Of a stretch of DNA of 64,000 nt, positions 27,597 through 37,978 are shown one piece after another (positions within the stretch are counted from its first letter, which is position 1; every line of letters starts with the position of its first letter). Made by a program: the position numbers and the translations under genes. The stretch comes from Methylocella sp. (lineage in GTDB: Bacteria > Pseudomonadota > Alphaproteobacteria > Rhizobiales > Beijerinckiaceae): assembly GCA_037200525.1 (NCBI GenBank), contig JBBCGG010000001.1, positions 1,716,501 to 1,780,500 on the forward strand, read 5' to 3'. The notes beneath the pieces were generated by a model. The model was not told the origin of the DNA, made no database searches, and saw nothing but the letters and a program-made list of their open reading frames with translations.

Positions 27597-29012
27597 ATGG
27601 GAGAGCGAAGCTTGGCGTATCGAAGGTTGGAGTTCAAAGTGACGACAAATTTGATCGGTTCAGCGCGAATCGCCTTGCGGCGCGGAACGGCCTTGGCCGC
27701 TTTGATGGCTGGCTTTTGTTTCTACCCGTCCCTTCATGCGCTTGCCGCCCCCGGCGATGCGCAATTTGGCGAACAAGCGGAGTGGGCGCAGCGCTACGAC
27801 GCCGATCCGCATCTGGCCGTCACCCGCTCAAATACGCCGGTTCTTTCGCCGCAAACCTTGGCGGCGACGGAGCAGGCGATTGAATCCTACCGGCAGATCG
27901 TCGCAAACGGCGGCTGGAATATGGTTCCCGCGACGCATGTGCTGCAACTCGGCGTCAACGGGAGCGCCGTCGTTGCGCTGAGGAAACGGTTGGCGGCTTC
28001 GGACGATCTTGACGCCTCTGCCGGCGCCTCTCCGATTTTTGATTCTTATGTCGACGCCGCAGTGAAGCATTTCCAGGCTAGGCATGGGCTGTTGCAGACA
28101 GGCGTCGTCTCCAAGGAAACCTTCGCCGCGCTCAATATCCCAGCCGATGTGCGCCTGCATCAGCTCGAGATCAATCTGGTCCGCTTGCGTTCATACTCGG
28201 GCAACCTCGGCGAGCGTTTCGTCATGGCCAATATTCCGGCGATGGCGGTTGAAACGGTTGAAAACGGCGTCGTCGCCACGCATCACGAGGCTGGCGTCGG
28301 CAAGATCGACCGTCAGTCGCCGGTGATGATGACCAAAGCGATCGACATTAATTTCAACCCCTATTGGACCGTGCCCGTCTCAATCATCCGCAAGGATTTG
28401 ATTCCGCGGATGCAAAAAGATGCCAACTATCTCAGCGACCATAAAATCCGGATCTTCAACAAGAGCGGCGAAGAGGTTGAGGCCAGCCAGATCGATTGGA
28501 ATTCGCTGGACGCGGTCAATTATAAATTCCGCCAGGATCCGGGCGGCGACATCAATTCGCTCGGCGTCGTCCGCATCAACATCAACAATCCCTACGGCGT
28601 CTACATGCATGACACCCCGGAAAAGGGCGTCTTCGGGGATGACGTCCGGTTCGTATCGTCTGGCTGCATCCGGGTGCAGAACGTGCGCGACTATGTGACC
28701 TGGCTGCTCAAGGACACGCCGGGCTGGGATCGCGAGCATATCGATGAAGCGATCCGCTCCGGCCAGCGCATCGACGCCAAGATCGCGACGCCGATTCCCG
28801 TGTATTGGGTTTATGTCACGGCTTGGGCGACGCCCGACGGTCTCGCCCAATTCCGCGAAGACATTTATCAGCGCGACGGGTTTGGACCGGTCGCCTCCAA
28901 TGCCTCCGCGCCCGCGCCGCTTGAGCAGGCGATTCAACCGCAACCGGCCGCGCAACGTTCGCTCAGTACGCGCGGGCAGCCGCTCGAGCCCTTCGACGAC
29001 GACCAACAATAA
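27597..29012 (+). CDS. L,D-transpeptidase with peptidoglycan-binding domain
   Basis: The 471-residue protein cross-links peptidoglycan (3-3 links) or anchors proteins to it in the periplasm. After a signal segment (ALRRGTALAALMAGFCFYPS region) come a peptidoglycan-binding domain near 110-180 (LQLGVNGSAVVALRKRLAA, then YVDAAVKHFQARHGLLQTG) and a YkuD domain at about 200-390. The active site shows H338 in YMHDTP and the nucleophile C357 in VSSGCIRVQN. ATG 27597 follows AAGGAG with good spacing; the longer frame from TTG 27525 adds low-quality residues. The C-terminal tail is Pro/Ala-rich. The neighbouring LdtR gene suggests co-regulation. Confidence 0.92.
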   Translation: MGERSLAYRRLEFKVTTNLIGSARIALRRGTALAALMAGFCFYPSLHALAAPGDAQFGEQAEWAQRYDADPHLAVTRSNTPVLSPQTLAATEQAIESYRQIVANGGWNMVPATHVLQLGVNGSAVVALRKRLAASDDLDASAGASPIFDSYVDAAVKHFQARHGLLQTGVVSKETFAALNIPADVRLHQLEINLVRLRSYSGNLGERFVMANIPAMAVETVENGVVATHHEAGVGKIDRQSPVMMTKAIDINFNPYWTVPVSIIRKDLIPRMQKDANYLSDHKIRIFNKSGEEVEASQIDWNSLDAVNYKFRQDPGGDINSLGVVRININNPYGVYMHDTPEKGVFGDDVRFVSSGCIRVQNVRDYVTWLLKDTPGWDREHIDEAIRSGQRIDAKIATPIPVYWVYVTAWATPDGLAQFREDIYQRDGFGPVASNASAPAPLEQAIQPQPAAQRSLSTRGQPLEPFDDDQQ

Positions 29013-29033
29013 AAGATCGCTCAAAGAAAAACG

Positions 29034-29062
29034 AAGCCACCGCGACATGCTCGCGGTGGCTT
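29034..29062 (-). terminator. strong intrinsic terminator shared by convergent genes
   Basis: Perfect 12-base arms AAGCCACCGCGA and TCGCGGTGGCTT surround a 5-base loop. Read on the minus strand the stem is followed by a T-rich run, so it should end the OmpA-like transcript; it may also slow transcripts from the L,D-transpeptidase side. Confidence 0.75.
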
Positions 29063-29080
29063 GACAAAACTCCGGCTTAG

Positions 29081-30481
29081 TTAAGGGCCGACGCTGAATT
29101 CGATGCGTCGTTCGTTCAGTTGGCCGGCATCGCTTCCGCTTGCATTTCCGCTGCCATATCCCTTGGCGATCAGGCTGGCGGGGTCTGCGCCTGCGTCGAC
29201 GAGGATTTGGCGGACGGAATCAGCGCGGTGTTGCGATAGAACGAGGTTAGCGGCCGGATCGCCCCTGCTGTCCGTATAGCCGCTGATGTGAACGACGGTT
29301 CCGGCCGGCAATTGCTTGATCAAGTTTGCCGCCTGCGTCAGGAGCGGTTTGCTGCTTGCCTCAACCTCGGCGCTTCCTGTCGCAAAATTGAGAACCGTCT
29401 TGTTGAGCACGCCAACCAGATCTTTGCCGCTGAAGCCCGATTGCGGCGCCGAGAGGTCGGTAACTGGCTTCGTCGCGACGCGCGATAAATTCGCAAATTC
29501 GAATTGATTGCCAAAAATTGATTTCAAGGTAGCGAGAATTTCCTCGCGAGCCGCGTCGGGAATGACTCCCCCGACGCTCAACGTATTGCCCTCAAACACG
29601 GCCTTCGAGCGAGATATGTTCAAAGCCGCCAGGGCCGCTTGCAATTTGGGAAGCCACGGCGGCGCGGCGGTGTGAGCCTCCACGGCGAGATTGCCTGAGA
29701 CCTTGTTGGGTCCGAACACCGTCTTGAGCGAGTCGATGATCGAGTCTCGGGTTGCGTTGTCTGCGACGACGCCCGAAAAAAGGATCGCGCCATCTGCATT
29801 GCTGAGGGCCAGGCGCGCCGGCGCCCTCGGCGCAGTTTCCGCCGGCGCAGTTTCTACGGGCGCGGGAGTTGATGCAGCCGAAGTCGATTGAGCTGGGGTG
29901 GCGACGACAGGAGGCTTAGCCTGCTTTGGCACAAAATGCGCCACGAACCCGGTTGCAAGGAGCGCGGCGACGCCCGGAAAAATCCACCTGTTTACGCCAG
30001 AGGTATCCTCGCCGCGAAGGCTGCGCCGCGGAGCCGATTCTACCCGGCGAAACATGCTGTGCGCGCGGGAGGGGGAAGGCGTCGCAGTGATGGGCCCTTC
30101 AAGAAAACTCGCGACCGAAGCTGGGATCGACGTTGGAACGAGGCCGCCCGGCGTCAGCAGCCCAATAATTCTCGGTATCGCATAGCCGAGCGCGGCGGCG
30201 ACAATTCCGCTCCCTAGCCCGGTTTTTTTCTCGATCGTCGCGGCGCCTCCGCGGAGCGCCTTCTCCACGGCGTGCGGCGCGATTGCGTTGCTGTCGGGTT
30301 TGCCGAGCCAGGAGGAAACTTGCGGCGCAAGTCCGCTGGCCCTGAATTTGTCGAGGAAGCCATCAACGCCGCCAGGATCGCCGGTGATCTGACGCAGCAG
30401 CTCCTGAATGAGCGGAGCGGCTTGGGATCCAAGACTAAATCGCGATTTGACGTCTTCGATAAGCGCGTCGAATAATGCCAT
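29081..30481 (-). CDS. DUF937-OmpA fusion protein
   Basis: The 466-residue protein joins three parts. Residues 1-130 match the DUF937/YidB family (MALFDALIEDVKSRF at the start; LGSGIVAAALGYAIPRIIGLL). A membrane helix (FPGVAALLATGFVAHFV) lies at about 168-185 and is followed by an Ala/Pro linker. Two BON-like repeats at about 220-340 include LSNADGAILFSGVVADNATR. The C-terminal OmpA domain (about 360-466) has YTDSRGDPAANLVLSQHRAD and the closing NERRIEFSV. The OmpA part should bind peptidoglycan in the periplasm. With the L,D-transpeptidase gene opposite, an envelope-stability role is likely. The role of the DUF937 part is not known. Confidence 0.85.
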   Translation of the reverse strand: MALFDALIEDVKSRFSLGSQAAPLIQELLRQITGDPGGVDGFLDKFRASGLAPQVSSWLGKPDSNAIAPHAVEKALRGGAATIEKKTGLGSGIVAAALGYAIPRIIGLLTPGGLVPTSIPASVASFLEGPITATPSPSRAHSMFRRVESAPRRSLRGEDTSGVNRWIFPGVAALLATGFVAHFVPKQAKPPVVATPAQSTSAASTPAPVETAPAETAPRAPARLALSNADGAILFSGVVADNATRDSIIDSLKTVFGPNKVSGNLAVEAHTAAPPWLPKLQAALAALNISRSKAVFEGNTLSVGGVIPDAAREEILATLKSIFGNQFEFANLSRVATKPVTDLSAPQSGFSGKDLVGVLNKTVLNFATGSAEVEASSKPLLTQAANLIKQLPAGTVVHISGYTDSRGDPAANLVLSQHRADSVRQILVDAGADPASLIAKGYGSGNASGSDAGQLNERRIEFSVGP

Positions 30482-30915
30482 TTTTCCGATCCTCCTCCCA
30501 TAACGATGCTAGCTCTCGATCGATCTATGTCGATCTTTCGCGCCATGACGGGTCTACCGACTTTCGCCCCAAGCGCGGGATTCAGGCGCGGGCATGCGGT
30601 CGGCTGACGCCGCTGGTCTAGTGACGCTCACACGTCATCCCTATATTATCGACCTGGGGGCCTCGTTTCGTCCACCGCCGGAAGGGCGATCTGTTGGGAT
30701 AATGTCTTTATTTATCTGCTCGGTTGAATCTGCCCAATTTTTACCCAGTAGGCGATCGCCAAGCCGCAGCCGCCTTCCGGCAATCCCTTCACCCTGCGCC
30801 TTCACGCGCGCGGAGCTACATGGTATGGCGACTATTCGACATTATGCGCCGGGCCGATTTGCCGACAGCTTCGGTGCCGCTGTAGGTTTCTCCGTACTCA
30901 AAAGGAGCTCTCAAT
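30482..30915. other. 434-base promoter region upstream of glyA
   Basis: This stretch lies between the minus-strand OmpA-like gene and glyA. A plus-strand frame crosses it but looks non-coding. AGGAGC lies about 9 bases before the glyA ATG. No riboswitch structure was recognised. Confidence 0.5.
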
Positions 30916-32220
<1,305 letters not shown>

Positions 32221-32232
32221 GGCTCTGTCGCG

Positions 32233-32751
32233 ATGCGCTGTCCTTATTGCGGCAGTCTTGAAACGCAGGTCAAAGACTCGCGGCCAACAGATGACGCCTC
32301 CGCCATCCGGCGGCGGCGGGTCTGCCCTGACTGCGGCGGCAGATTTACGACCTTCGAGCGCGTGCAGCTGCGCGAGTTGACGGTTCTGAAAAAGTCCGGC
32401 CGCCGGGTTCCGTTTGAACGAGACAAGCTGATGCGCTCGCTTGAGCACGCTTTGCGCAAGCGTCCGGTCGAGCCGGATCGCGTCGAGCGCATGGTCAATG
32501 GCATTGTGCGCCAGCTCGAGAGCCAGGGCGAGAATGAAGTGCAGAGCCAGCAGATCGGCGAGCTCGTCATGGAGGGCCTTCGCTCCCTCGACAGCGTCGC
32601 CTATGTCCGCTTCGCCTCGGTCTACCGTAATTTTCGCGAGGCGCGCGATTTCAATAATTTAATTGATGAACTGGCCGGCGAGGCGCTTGCTCCTGCCGAT
32701 GACGAGATCGCTCCGGCGCCGCCAAAAACGCGCTCGCCGAGCCAGGCATGA
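32233..32751 (+). CDS. nrdR: transcriptional repressor NrdR
   Basis: The 172-residue protein represses ribonucleotide reductase genes in response to ATP/dATP. It has the N-terminal zinc ribbon with C3, C6, C31 and C34 and the characteristic [19 protein letters not shown], followed by an ATP-cone (about 49-139: [20 protein letters not shown]). Its stop overlaps the ribD start (ATGA, 32748-32751), so translation is coupled. No NrdR box near it was searched exhaustively; its targets lie outside the window. Confidence 0.97.
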   Translation: MRCPYCGSLETQVKDSRPTDDASAIRRRRVCPDCGGRFTTFERVQLRELTVLKKSGRRVPFERDKLMRSLEHALRKRPVEPDRVERMVNGIVRQLESQGENEVQSQQIGELVMEGLRSLDSVAYVRFASVYRNFREARDFNNLIDELAGEALAPADDEIAPAPPKTRSPSQA

Positions 32752-33860
32752 TCGATGCCGATTTGGATGCGCGGTTCATGGCGGCCGCGATCGCCCTCGC
32801 GCGGCGTGGGCTTGGGCGCGCCGCGCCAAATCCTGCGGTGGGGGCCCTGATCGTCAAGGATGGGGCGATTATTGCGCGCGGCTGGACCAAGCCGGGCGGC
32901 CGGCCTCACGCCGAAACCGAGGCGTTGCGCGATGCCGGCGAAGCGGCTCGAGGGGCGACGCTCTACGTGACCCTCGAACCCTGTAGCCACCACGGCGTCA
33001 CGCCGCCCTGCGCCGAAGCAATTATTAAGGCGGGGATCTCCCGCGTCGTGTCGGCGATTGGCGATCCGGACCTCCGCGTGGCGGGACGCGGCTATCAGCT
33101 CCTCAACGACGCTGGCATAGATGTGACCACGGATGTTCTGGCCGATGCGGCGATGCGGGCCAATCTCGGCCACATGCTTCGCGTCACAATCCAGCGGCCG
33201 ATGGTCACCTTAAAGCTTGCGTTGACGGCGGATGGCTTTGCAGGCGGCCCGCGGGATAAGCCTCGCATCGCCATAACCGGTCCCATTGCGAACGGCCTCG
33301 TCCATGTCATGCGGTCGATGCATGACGCCATTCTGGTCGGGAGCGGAACGGTTCTGACCGACGATCCGTTGCTCACCGTGCGGCTGCCGGGACTGTGCGC
33401 GCGTAAGCCTTTGCGAGTCATATTCGATAGCGGGCTGAACATCCCGTTGACGTCCGGGCTGGTTGCGACGGCTGGCGCTTATCCGACTTTGATCATCGCC
33501 GGGAAGGGCGCGTCGGAAGCCGCCGCCGCTCGCCTCAAGGAGCACAATGTCGAGGTTGCGTTCGCGCCTCGCGACAAGGCCGGCCATGTCGACCTCGCGG
33601 CGGCGCTCAGGCATCTTGCCGCTCGAGGCATAACGCGGGTGTTTTGCGAGGGTGGCCCGACGTTGGCGGAAGCCCTGATCAGTCGCGGGTTCGCCGATGA
33701 CGTGCTTCTCTTTAGGAGTCCCATGGCGCTCAGGCGGGAGGGGCTTGCAGGGCTCGCCGCCGCCAGCGCCGCCGCGCTGGATGATCCGCGTCGCTATAGG
33801 CGCGTCGAGACGCGCAGCGTCGGGGACGATGTTTTGACCCGCAGCGAAAGAGTTTTGTGA
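32748..33860 (+). CDS. ribD: bifunctional riboflavin biosynthesis protein RibD
   Basis: The 370-residue protein deaminates then reduces the pyrimidine intermediate of riboflavin synthesis. The deaminase domain has the zinc site H54-A-E56 ([10 protein letters not shown]) with C79 and C88 in [12 protein letters not shown]. The reductase domain follows (about 148-365), with [14 protein letters not shown] and the [16 protein letters not shown] motif. It overlaps nrdR by four bases, and the ribE start overlaps its stop by one base (TGATG). Confidence 0.95.
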   Translation: MIDADLDARFMAAAIALARRGLGRAAPNPAVGALIVKDGAIIARGWTKPGGRPHAETEALRDAGEAARGATLYVTLEPCSHHGVTPPCAEAIIKAGISRVVSAIGDPDLRVAGRGYQLLNDAGIDVTTDVLADAAMRANLGHMLRVTIQRPMVTLKLALTADGFAGGPRDKPRIAITGPIANGLVHVMRSMHDAILVGSGTVLTDDPLLTVRLPGLCARKPLRVIFDSGLNIPLTSGLVATAGAYPTLIIAGKGASEAAAARLKEHNVEVAFAPRDKAGHVDLAAALRHLAARGITRVFCEGGPTLAEALISRGFADDVLLFRSPMALRREGLAGLAAASAAALDDPRRYRRVETRSVGDDVLTRSERVL

Positions 33861-34474
33861 TGTTTACCGGTCTTGTGAGCGATGTTGGCGAGGTGGCAAA
33901 GGTCGAAGCGCGGGGGAACTTGCGACGCGTCCGCGTGCTTTGCTCCTACGCTCCCGAAACGATCGCGCTCGGAGCCTCGATCGCCTGCGGCGGCCCCTGT
34001 CTGACGGCGGTCGGGATAGGCGCTTTGGACGACAAAACCTGGTTCGACGTCGATGTCGCCGCTGAAACGCTCGCGCGCACCACGGCGGCGAACTGGAAGC
34101 CGGGAGTAAAACTCAATCTTGAGCGCTCCCTGAAGCTTGGCGATGAACTTGGCGGCCATATCGTCACCGGCCACATCGATGGGATTGCGGAAATTCTCGC
34201 CATTGAGGATTTCGACGGCATGAGGCGCATTGCTTTACGCGCCCCGCCGGCGTTGGCGCGTTTCATTGCGGAAAAAGGCTCGGTTTCGCTCGATGGCGTG
34301 TCACTAACTGTCAATAGCGTCGCGGGGGATGCGTTCTCGGTTCTGCTGATCCCGCATACGCTGCTGGTCACGACATGGGGCGAGAAGAGCGTCGGCGAGG
34401 CTGTTAATCTCGAAGTCGACCTGATGGCGCGTTATGCGGCGCGGTTGAGCGAACATCCGGCGCAAACGGCGTGA
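33860..34474 (+). CDS. ribE: riboflavin synthase, alpha chain
   Basis: The 204-residue protein dismutates two 6,7-dimethyl-8-ribityllumazine molecules to riboflavin. It has the diagnostic start [12 protein letters not shown] and two lumazine-binding repeats (first about 1-95, second about 96-190), including GHIVTGHIDGIAEI and the second-repeat SLDGVSLTVNSV. A GTG three bases earlier is in frame, but ATG 33860 gives the canonical start. The usual next gene ribH is absent here; an unrelated minus-strand gene follows. Confidence 0.95.
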   Translation: MFTGLVSDVGEVAKVEARGNLRRVRVLCSYAPETIALGASIACGGPCLTAVGIGALDDKTWFDVDVAAETLARTTAANWKPGVKLNLERSLKLGDELGGHIVTGHIDGIAEILAIEDFDGMRRIALRAPPALARFIAEKGSVSLDGVSLTVNSVAGDAFSVLLIPHTLLVTTWGEKSVGEAVNLEVDLMARYAARLSEHPAQTA

Positions 34475-34561
34475 GGAGAATCTTCAGCGCTGCGATGCTG
34501 GAAACATCCGTCGAAAGCAGGCGAGTTTTGCCTGCCGCTCAGCATGAGGATTGGCGGCCGC

Positions 34562-34858
34562 TCACAACTTCGCCAGCGCCGCCTCGATGATCTCCTTGCA
34601 TCGGAGCAAACGCGCATATTCGGATTTGTCGACGAGGATTTTTTCGGCCGAGGCCGCCGGGTTTGCGGCGAAGGCTGAATGAGCCGCGTGGGCGTCGCGC
34701 AACGCCTTCTCCAACAGCGTAGCGCGCAGGTTGGCGCGATCGGGAAAAGGCTGACTGGCCAAAATCTGGGGGTCGCGCTGAGCCTCGTCGTCTGAAGATT
34801 TTGCGATCCGCTTCGCGCCGGACCGTTCTTTCTTGCCGAAATCATATTCAATGATCAT
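34562..34858 (-). CDS. hypothetical protein, 98 aa
   Basis: From ATG 34858 the protein reads MIIEYDFGKKERSGAKRIAK and continues as a soluble, mostly helical polypeptide with an Ala-rich core (AHSAFAANPAASAEKILVD). The frame extends upstream to 34915, but without good coding character. Convergent with ribE. I recognise no domain. The composition and length look like a real small cytosolic protein, possibly DNA- or nucleoid-related, but that is a guess. Confidence 0.5.
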   Translation of the reverse strand: MIIEYDFGKKERSGAKRIAKSSDDEAQRDPQILASQPFPDRANLRATLLEKALRDAHAAHSAFAANPAASAEKILVDKSEYARLLRCKEIIEAALAKL

Positions 34859-35183
34859 GGCCTCTCCAATCGCGGCCGAAGGTTCGCCATTGGCGTGGCG
34901 TAATGCCGCTGTCAAACCTCAAGAATGACTTGGTCTGCGCCAGCGCGCAAGAGTAATTGCGAAAGAGATGCGACGAAAAGATGAAAGCGAAATCCGGTTG
35001 GCTCCTCTTGAACCCGATCGTTCGCGCTCTAAGTTTTGAACGCCGGCCGCTCGGCAAGCCTGACGCGACCGAACGCATCGGCTGTGGGCCTGTCCGCGCA
35101 GTCAAACCCGCGCAGCGATGCGCCGATCGGCGTCAACGACTTGATCCTGAGGGCTTGGCAAGCTCGAATCGAGGAGAAAAGTC
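34859..35183. other. 325-base region upstream of hsp20 gene
   Basis: No gene seen. It separates the minus-strand hypothetical gene from the heat-shock gene. I looked for a ROSE-type RNA thermometer before the start codon and could not recognise one; GAGGAG lies about 8 bases before the ATG. Confidence 0.45.
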
Positions 35184-35699
35184 ATGAACATGCGTGATCT
35201 CATGTCTTGGACGCGAGGCTCAGATCAGCCGCCGGACTTTTATCGCGAAGGAATGGGCGGCCTGACCGCGCTGCAGCGCCAGATGAACAGGCTTCTCGAA
35301 GACGCTTTTCGCGGCTTCGATGCGCCGGCGCTATTTGGCGGCCGGCATGGTCTCGCCAATATGGCGTGGCCGAAAATCGAGGTGAATGAAACCGAGAAAG
35401 ACATCCTCATTTCTGCCGAGATCCCCGGACTTGAAGAAAAAGACGTCGAACTTCTGTTGAACGAGGGCAACTTGATTATTCGCGGCGAAAAGAAAGCTGA
35501 AATCGAAGACAAGGACCGCCAGTTCAGCGAGCGATTCTATGGCAGGTTCGAACGCCGGATTTCGCTTGGTCTCGACATTGAAGAAGACAAGGTCGAGGCG
35601 TCATTCAGGAATGGACTGCTCAAGGTTACCTTGCCGAAGACCGCGCCGGCGCAATCAAAGATGAAACGCATCGAAATCAACGGGCCGACGAAGCATTGA
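35184..35699 (+). CDS. Hsp20/alpha-crystallin small heat-shock protein
   Basis: The 171-residue protein is a small ATP-independent chaperone that holds unfolding proteins. An N-terminal arm (ALQRQMNRLLEDAFRGFD) precedes the alpha-crystallin domain at about 65-165, with IEVNETEKDILISAEIPGLEEKD and RRISLGLDIEEDKVEASFRNG, and the A-x-x-x-N-G-L motif is visible as SFRNGLLKVTLPK. The IXI-like tail is only partial. It is likely heat-inducible, but no heat-shock promoter was assigned. It faces the carboxylase gene, with a GC-rich hairpin between them. Confidence 0.93.
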   Translation: MNMRDLMSWTRGSDQPPDFYREGMGGLTALQRQMNRLLEDAFRGFDAPALFGGRHGLANMAWPKIEVNETEKDILISAEIPGLEEKDVELLLNEGNLIIRGEKKAEIEDKDRQFSERFYGRFERRISLGLDIEEDKVEASFRNGLLKVTLPKTAPAQSKMKRIEINGPTKH

Positions 35700-35721
35700 T
35701 ATTGACCCTAATATCGACCTT

Positions 35722-35752
35722 GGCCTGACGCTTGCAGCGCACGCGCCAGGCC
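35722..35752. terminator. candidate hairpin between convergent genes
   Basis: Arms GGCCTGACGC and GCGCCAGGCC pair over 10 bases with one mismatch around an 11-base loop. It sits between the hsp20 stop and the carboxylase stop. No T-run is present, so its strength is uncertain. Confidence 0.35.
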
Positions 35753-35780
35753 GCGCCGCCGGAGCGAGGCGGGGAAAATT

Positions 35781-37787
35781 TCAAACAAACTCCATAATAA
35801 CCGTCTCGACCGCGAGGGAATCGCCGACTTTGGCGCAAATCTTCCTGATGGTGACATCGTGCTCGGCATGGAGGACGTTCTCCATCTTCATGGCCTCGAG
35901 CATGCAGAGGGCTTGCCCGGCTTTGACGTCTTGTCCCGCCGCCACATGAATCGCCTTGACGACGCCGGGCATCGGGCAAAGCAGGGCTTTGGAGCCGTTC
36001 GCCAACGCCTTTTCCGGCATCAACGCTGCGAGCTCGGCTTCCCGCCGGGTGTACACATAGGCCTCGACCGCGATGCCGCGATGCATCAAGGCGAAGCCGT
36101 TAAGGATTGGGCGCAACTGAATCGAGATCGGCTCGCCATCGATTGCGCCGGTCCACACCGGCTGACCCGCCCCCCAGTTCGAAGAGCAAAGATGAGCCTG
36201 CCCGCTCGCCTCAAAGCGCACCAAAAGGCCCGCGTCGCCATCATCGAGGCGCACGTCATAACGCGCTCCGCCGAGGAGGACGGAGCGGTCGCGCTCGAAG
36301 CTCACAGGGCGCGACGTATGCATTTGCCCTGAGATCAGGCGCTTGCGTTCATTCATCGCATGATCGACCGATGCGGCGACTGTGGCGAGGCGATGCGCCA
36401 TTTCGTTTGAAGGGGAAAGCGGCGCAAAGCCGGCCGGAAACTCCTGCGCGATAAAGCCCGTGGAGAGCCTGCCAGCCCGCCAGCGCGGGTGGCCCATCAC
36501 GGCCGCGAGAAAAGGGATGTTATGGCGGATGCCGTCGATTGCGAATTGATCGAGCGCTTGCGCCTGCGCTTCGATGGCGCCGCCGCGATCTCCCGCGTGG
36601 GTCGCCAGCTTGGCGATCATCGGATCATAATGGATCGAGATCTCGCCGCCTTCACCGACGCCGGCGTCGATGCGCAGCGTAACGCCGTCGCGGCGTCTTT
36701 CGGTCGGCGGCCGATAGGTTCTGAGCCGCCCGGTTGAAGGCAGGAAATTCCGCTGGGGATCTTCCGCATAGATGCGGCTTTCGATCGCCCAACCGCGCAT
36801 GTGGATGTCCGATTGCTTGATCGTCAGCGGCTCGCCGGCGGCGACGCGGATCATCTGCTCGACAATATCGACGCCGGTGACGAGTTCGGTCACGGGATGC
36901 TCGACCTGCAGCCTCGTGTTCATCTCGAGAAAGTAGAAATTTTTATTCTGATCGACGATGAATTCGACGGTGCCGGCGGAGTCGTAATTAACGGCGCGGG
37001 CGAGGGCGACCGCCTGTTCGCCCATCGCGCCGCGGAGGGCCTCGTCGAGCAGAGGGGAGGGCGCTTCCTCGATCACCTTTTGATTGCGGCGCTGGATTGA
37101 ACATTCGCGCTCGCCGAGATGGATCAAGGCGCCATGTTTGTCGCCCAGAACTTGAATCTCGATATGGCGCGGATCGTCGATGAATTTTTCGATGAATACG
37201 CGATCGTCGCCAAACGACGACTTCGCTTCCGACTTCGCGCGTAAAAATCCTTCGGCAAGATCCTCCGCCGCATAGGCGATGCGCATGCCCTTGCCCCCGC
37301 CGCCGGCCGAGGCTTTGATCATGACCGGATAACCGATCCCTTCGGCGATTTTCGCGGCGTCAGCGGCCTCCTCGATGGCGCCGATGAATCCCGGAATGAT
37401 CGATATATTGGCGGCTTTGGCGAATATTTTCGACGCGATCTTGTCGCCCATGGCTTCGATGGCCTTGGGGTTTGGCCCGATGAAAACGATTCCCTGATCT
37501 AGCAGCGCCTGGGCGAAGGCGGCTCTCTCCGAGAGAAATCCGTAACCGGGGTGCACCGCCTGCGCGCCGCTCGCCTTGGAGGCTGCGACAATCTTTTCGA
37601 TGTCGAGATACGATTGCGCGGCCGGGGAGGGGCCGATGGCGAGCGCTTCGTCCGCCAGTTGGACATGCAGCGCGTCTCTGTCCGCGTCCGAATAGACCGC
37701 GACTGTTGAAATTCCCATCCTCCGCGCGGTTTTGATCACCCGGCAGGCGATCTCGCCCCGATTGGCGATGAGAATTTTCTTGAACAT
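35781..37787 (-). CDS. acyl-CoA carboxylase alpha subunit (propionyl/acetyl type)
   Basis: The 668-residue protein carries a biotin carboxylase domain (1-450) with MFKKILIANRGEIACRVIK, the ATP-grasp loop KASAGGGGKGMRIAY and EMNTRLQVEHPVTE, and a C-terminal biotin carboxyl carrier domain with EAMKM and biotinylated K634. The middle region (450-590) matches BT-type linkers of propionyl-CoA carboxylase. It carboxylates acyl-CoA with a beta subunit not in the window. Propionyl-CoA is the commonest substrate of this arrangement, but 3-methylcrotonyl-CoA is possible. It has its own promoter region upstream (37788-37978, shared with the receptor gene). Confidence 0.88.
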   Translation of the reverse strand: MFKKILIANRGEIACRVIKTARRMGISTVAVYSDADRDALHVQLADEALAIGPSPAAQSYLDIEKIVAASKASGAQAVHPGYGFLSERAAFAQALLDQGIVFIGPNPKAIEAMGDKIASKIFAKAANISIIPGFIGAIEEAADAAKIAEGIGYPVMIKASAGGGGKGMRIAYAAEDLAEGFLRAKSEAKSSFGDDRVFIEKFIDDPRHIEIQVLGDKHGALIHLGERECSIQRRNQKVIEEAPSPLLDEALRGAMGEQAVALARAVNYDSAGTVEFIVDQNKNFYFLEMNTRLQVEHPVTELVTGVDIVEQMIRVAAGEPLTIKQSDIHMRGWAIESRIYAEDPQRNFLPSTGRLRTYRPPTERRRDGVTLRIDAGVGEGGEISIHYDPMIAKLATHAGDRGGAIEAQAQALDQFAIDGIRHNIPFLAAVMGHPRWRAGRLSTGFIAQEFPAGFAPLSPSNEMAHRLATVAASVDHAMNERKRLISGQMHTSRPVSFERDRSVLLGGARYDVRLDDGDAGLLVRFEASGQAHLCSSNWGAGQPVWTGAIDGEPISIQLRPILNGFALMHRGIAVEAYVYTRREAELAALMPEKALANGSKALLCPMPGVVKAIHVAAGQDVKAGQALCMLEAMKMENVLHAEHDVTIRKICAKVGDSLAVETVIMEFV

Positions 37788-37978
37788 TTGATCCCCGGAA
37801 TTTGCGATCGGGCGGCGAGCCGCGAGTTCGAATCCTCTTGCGTCATTTGTAGGCTAAGCCGGGAAGGCGCGTCCATGCACAAAAGACTCACAGCCAGGGC
37901 TGGACTGGATGGATGTAACATTATAACGTACCTCTATCATTGGTTTTGGCGTTACGGCGCCACTTTGAGGGGAATAAT

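Noticed and set aside
34859-35183. Possible ROSE RNA thermometer upstream of hsp20
   Set aside because: No U-rich pairing with the ribosome-binding site and no conserved ROSE motif could be found by eye.
37824-37845. GTTCGAATCCTC resembling a tRNA T-arm
   Set aside because: The T-stem pairs only three bases and no acceptor, D or anticodon arm can be folded around it.
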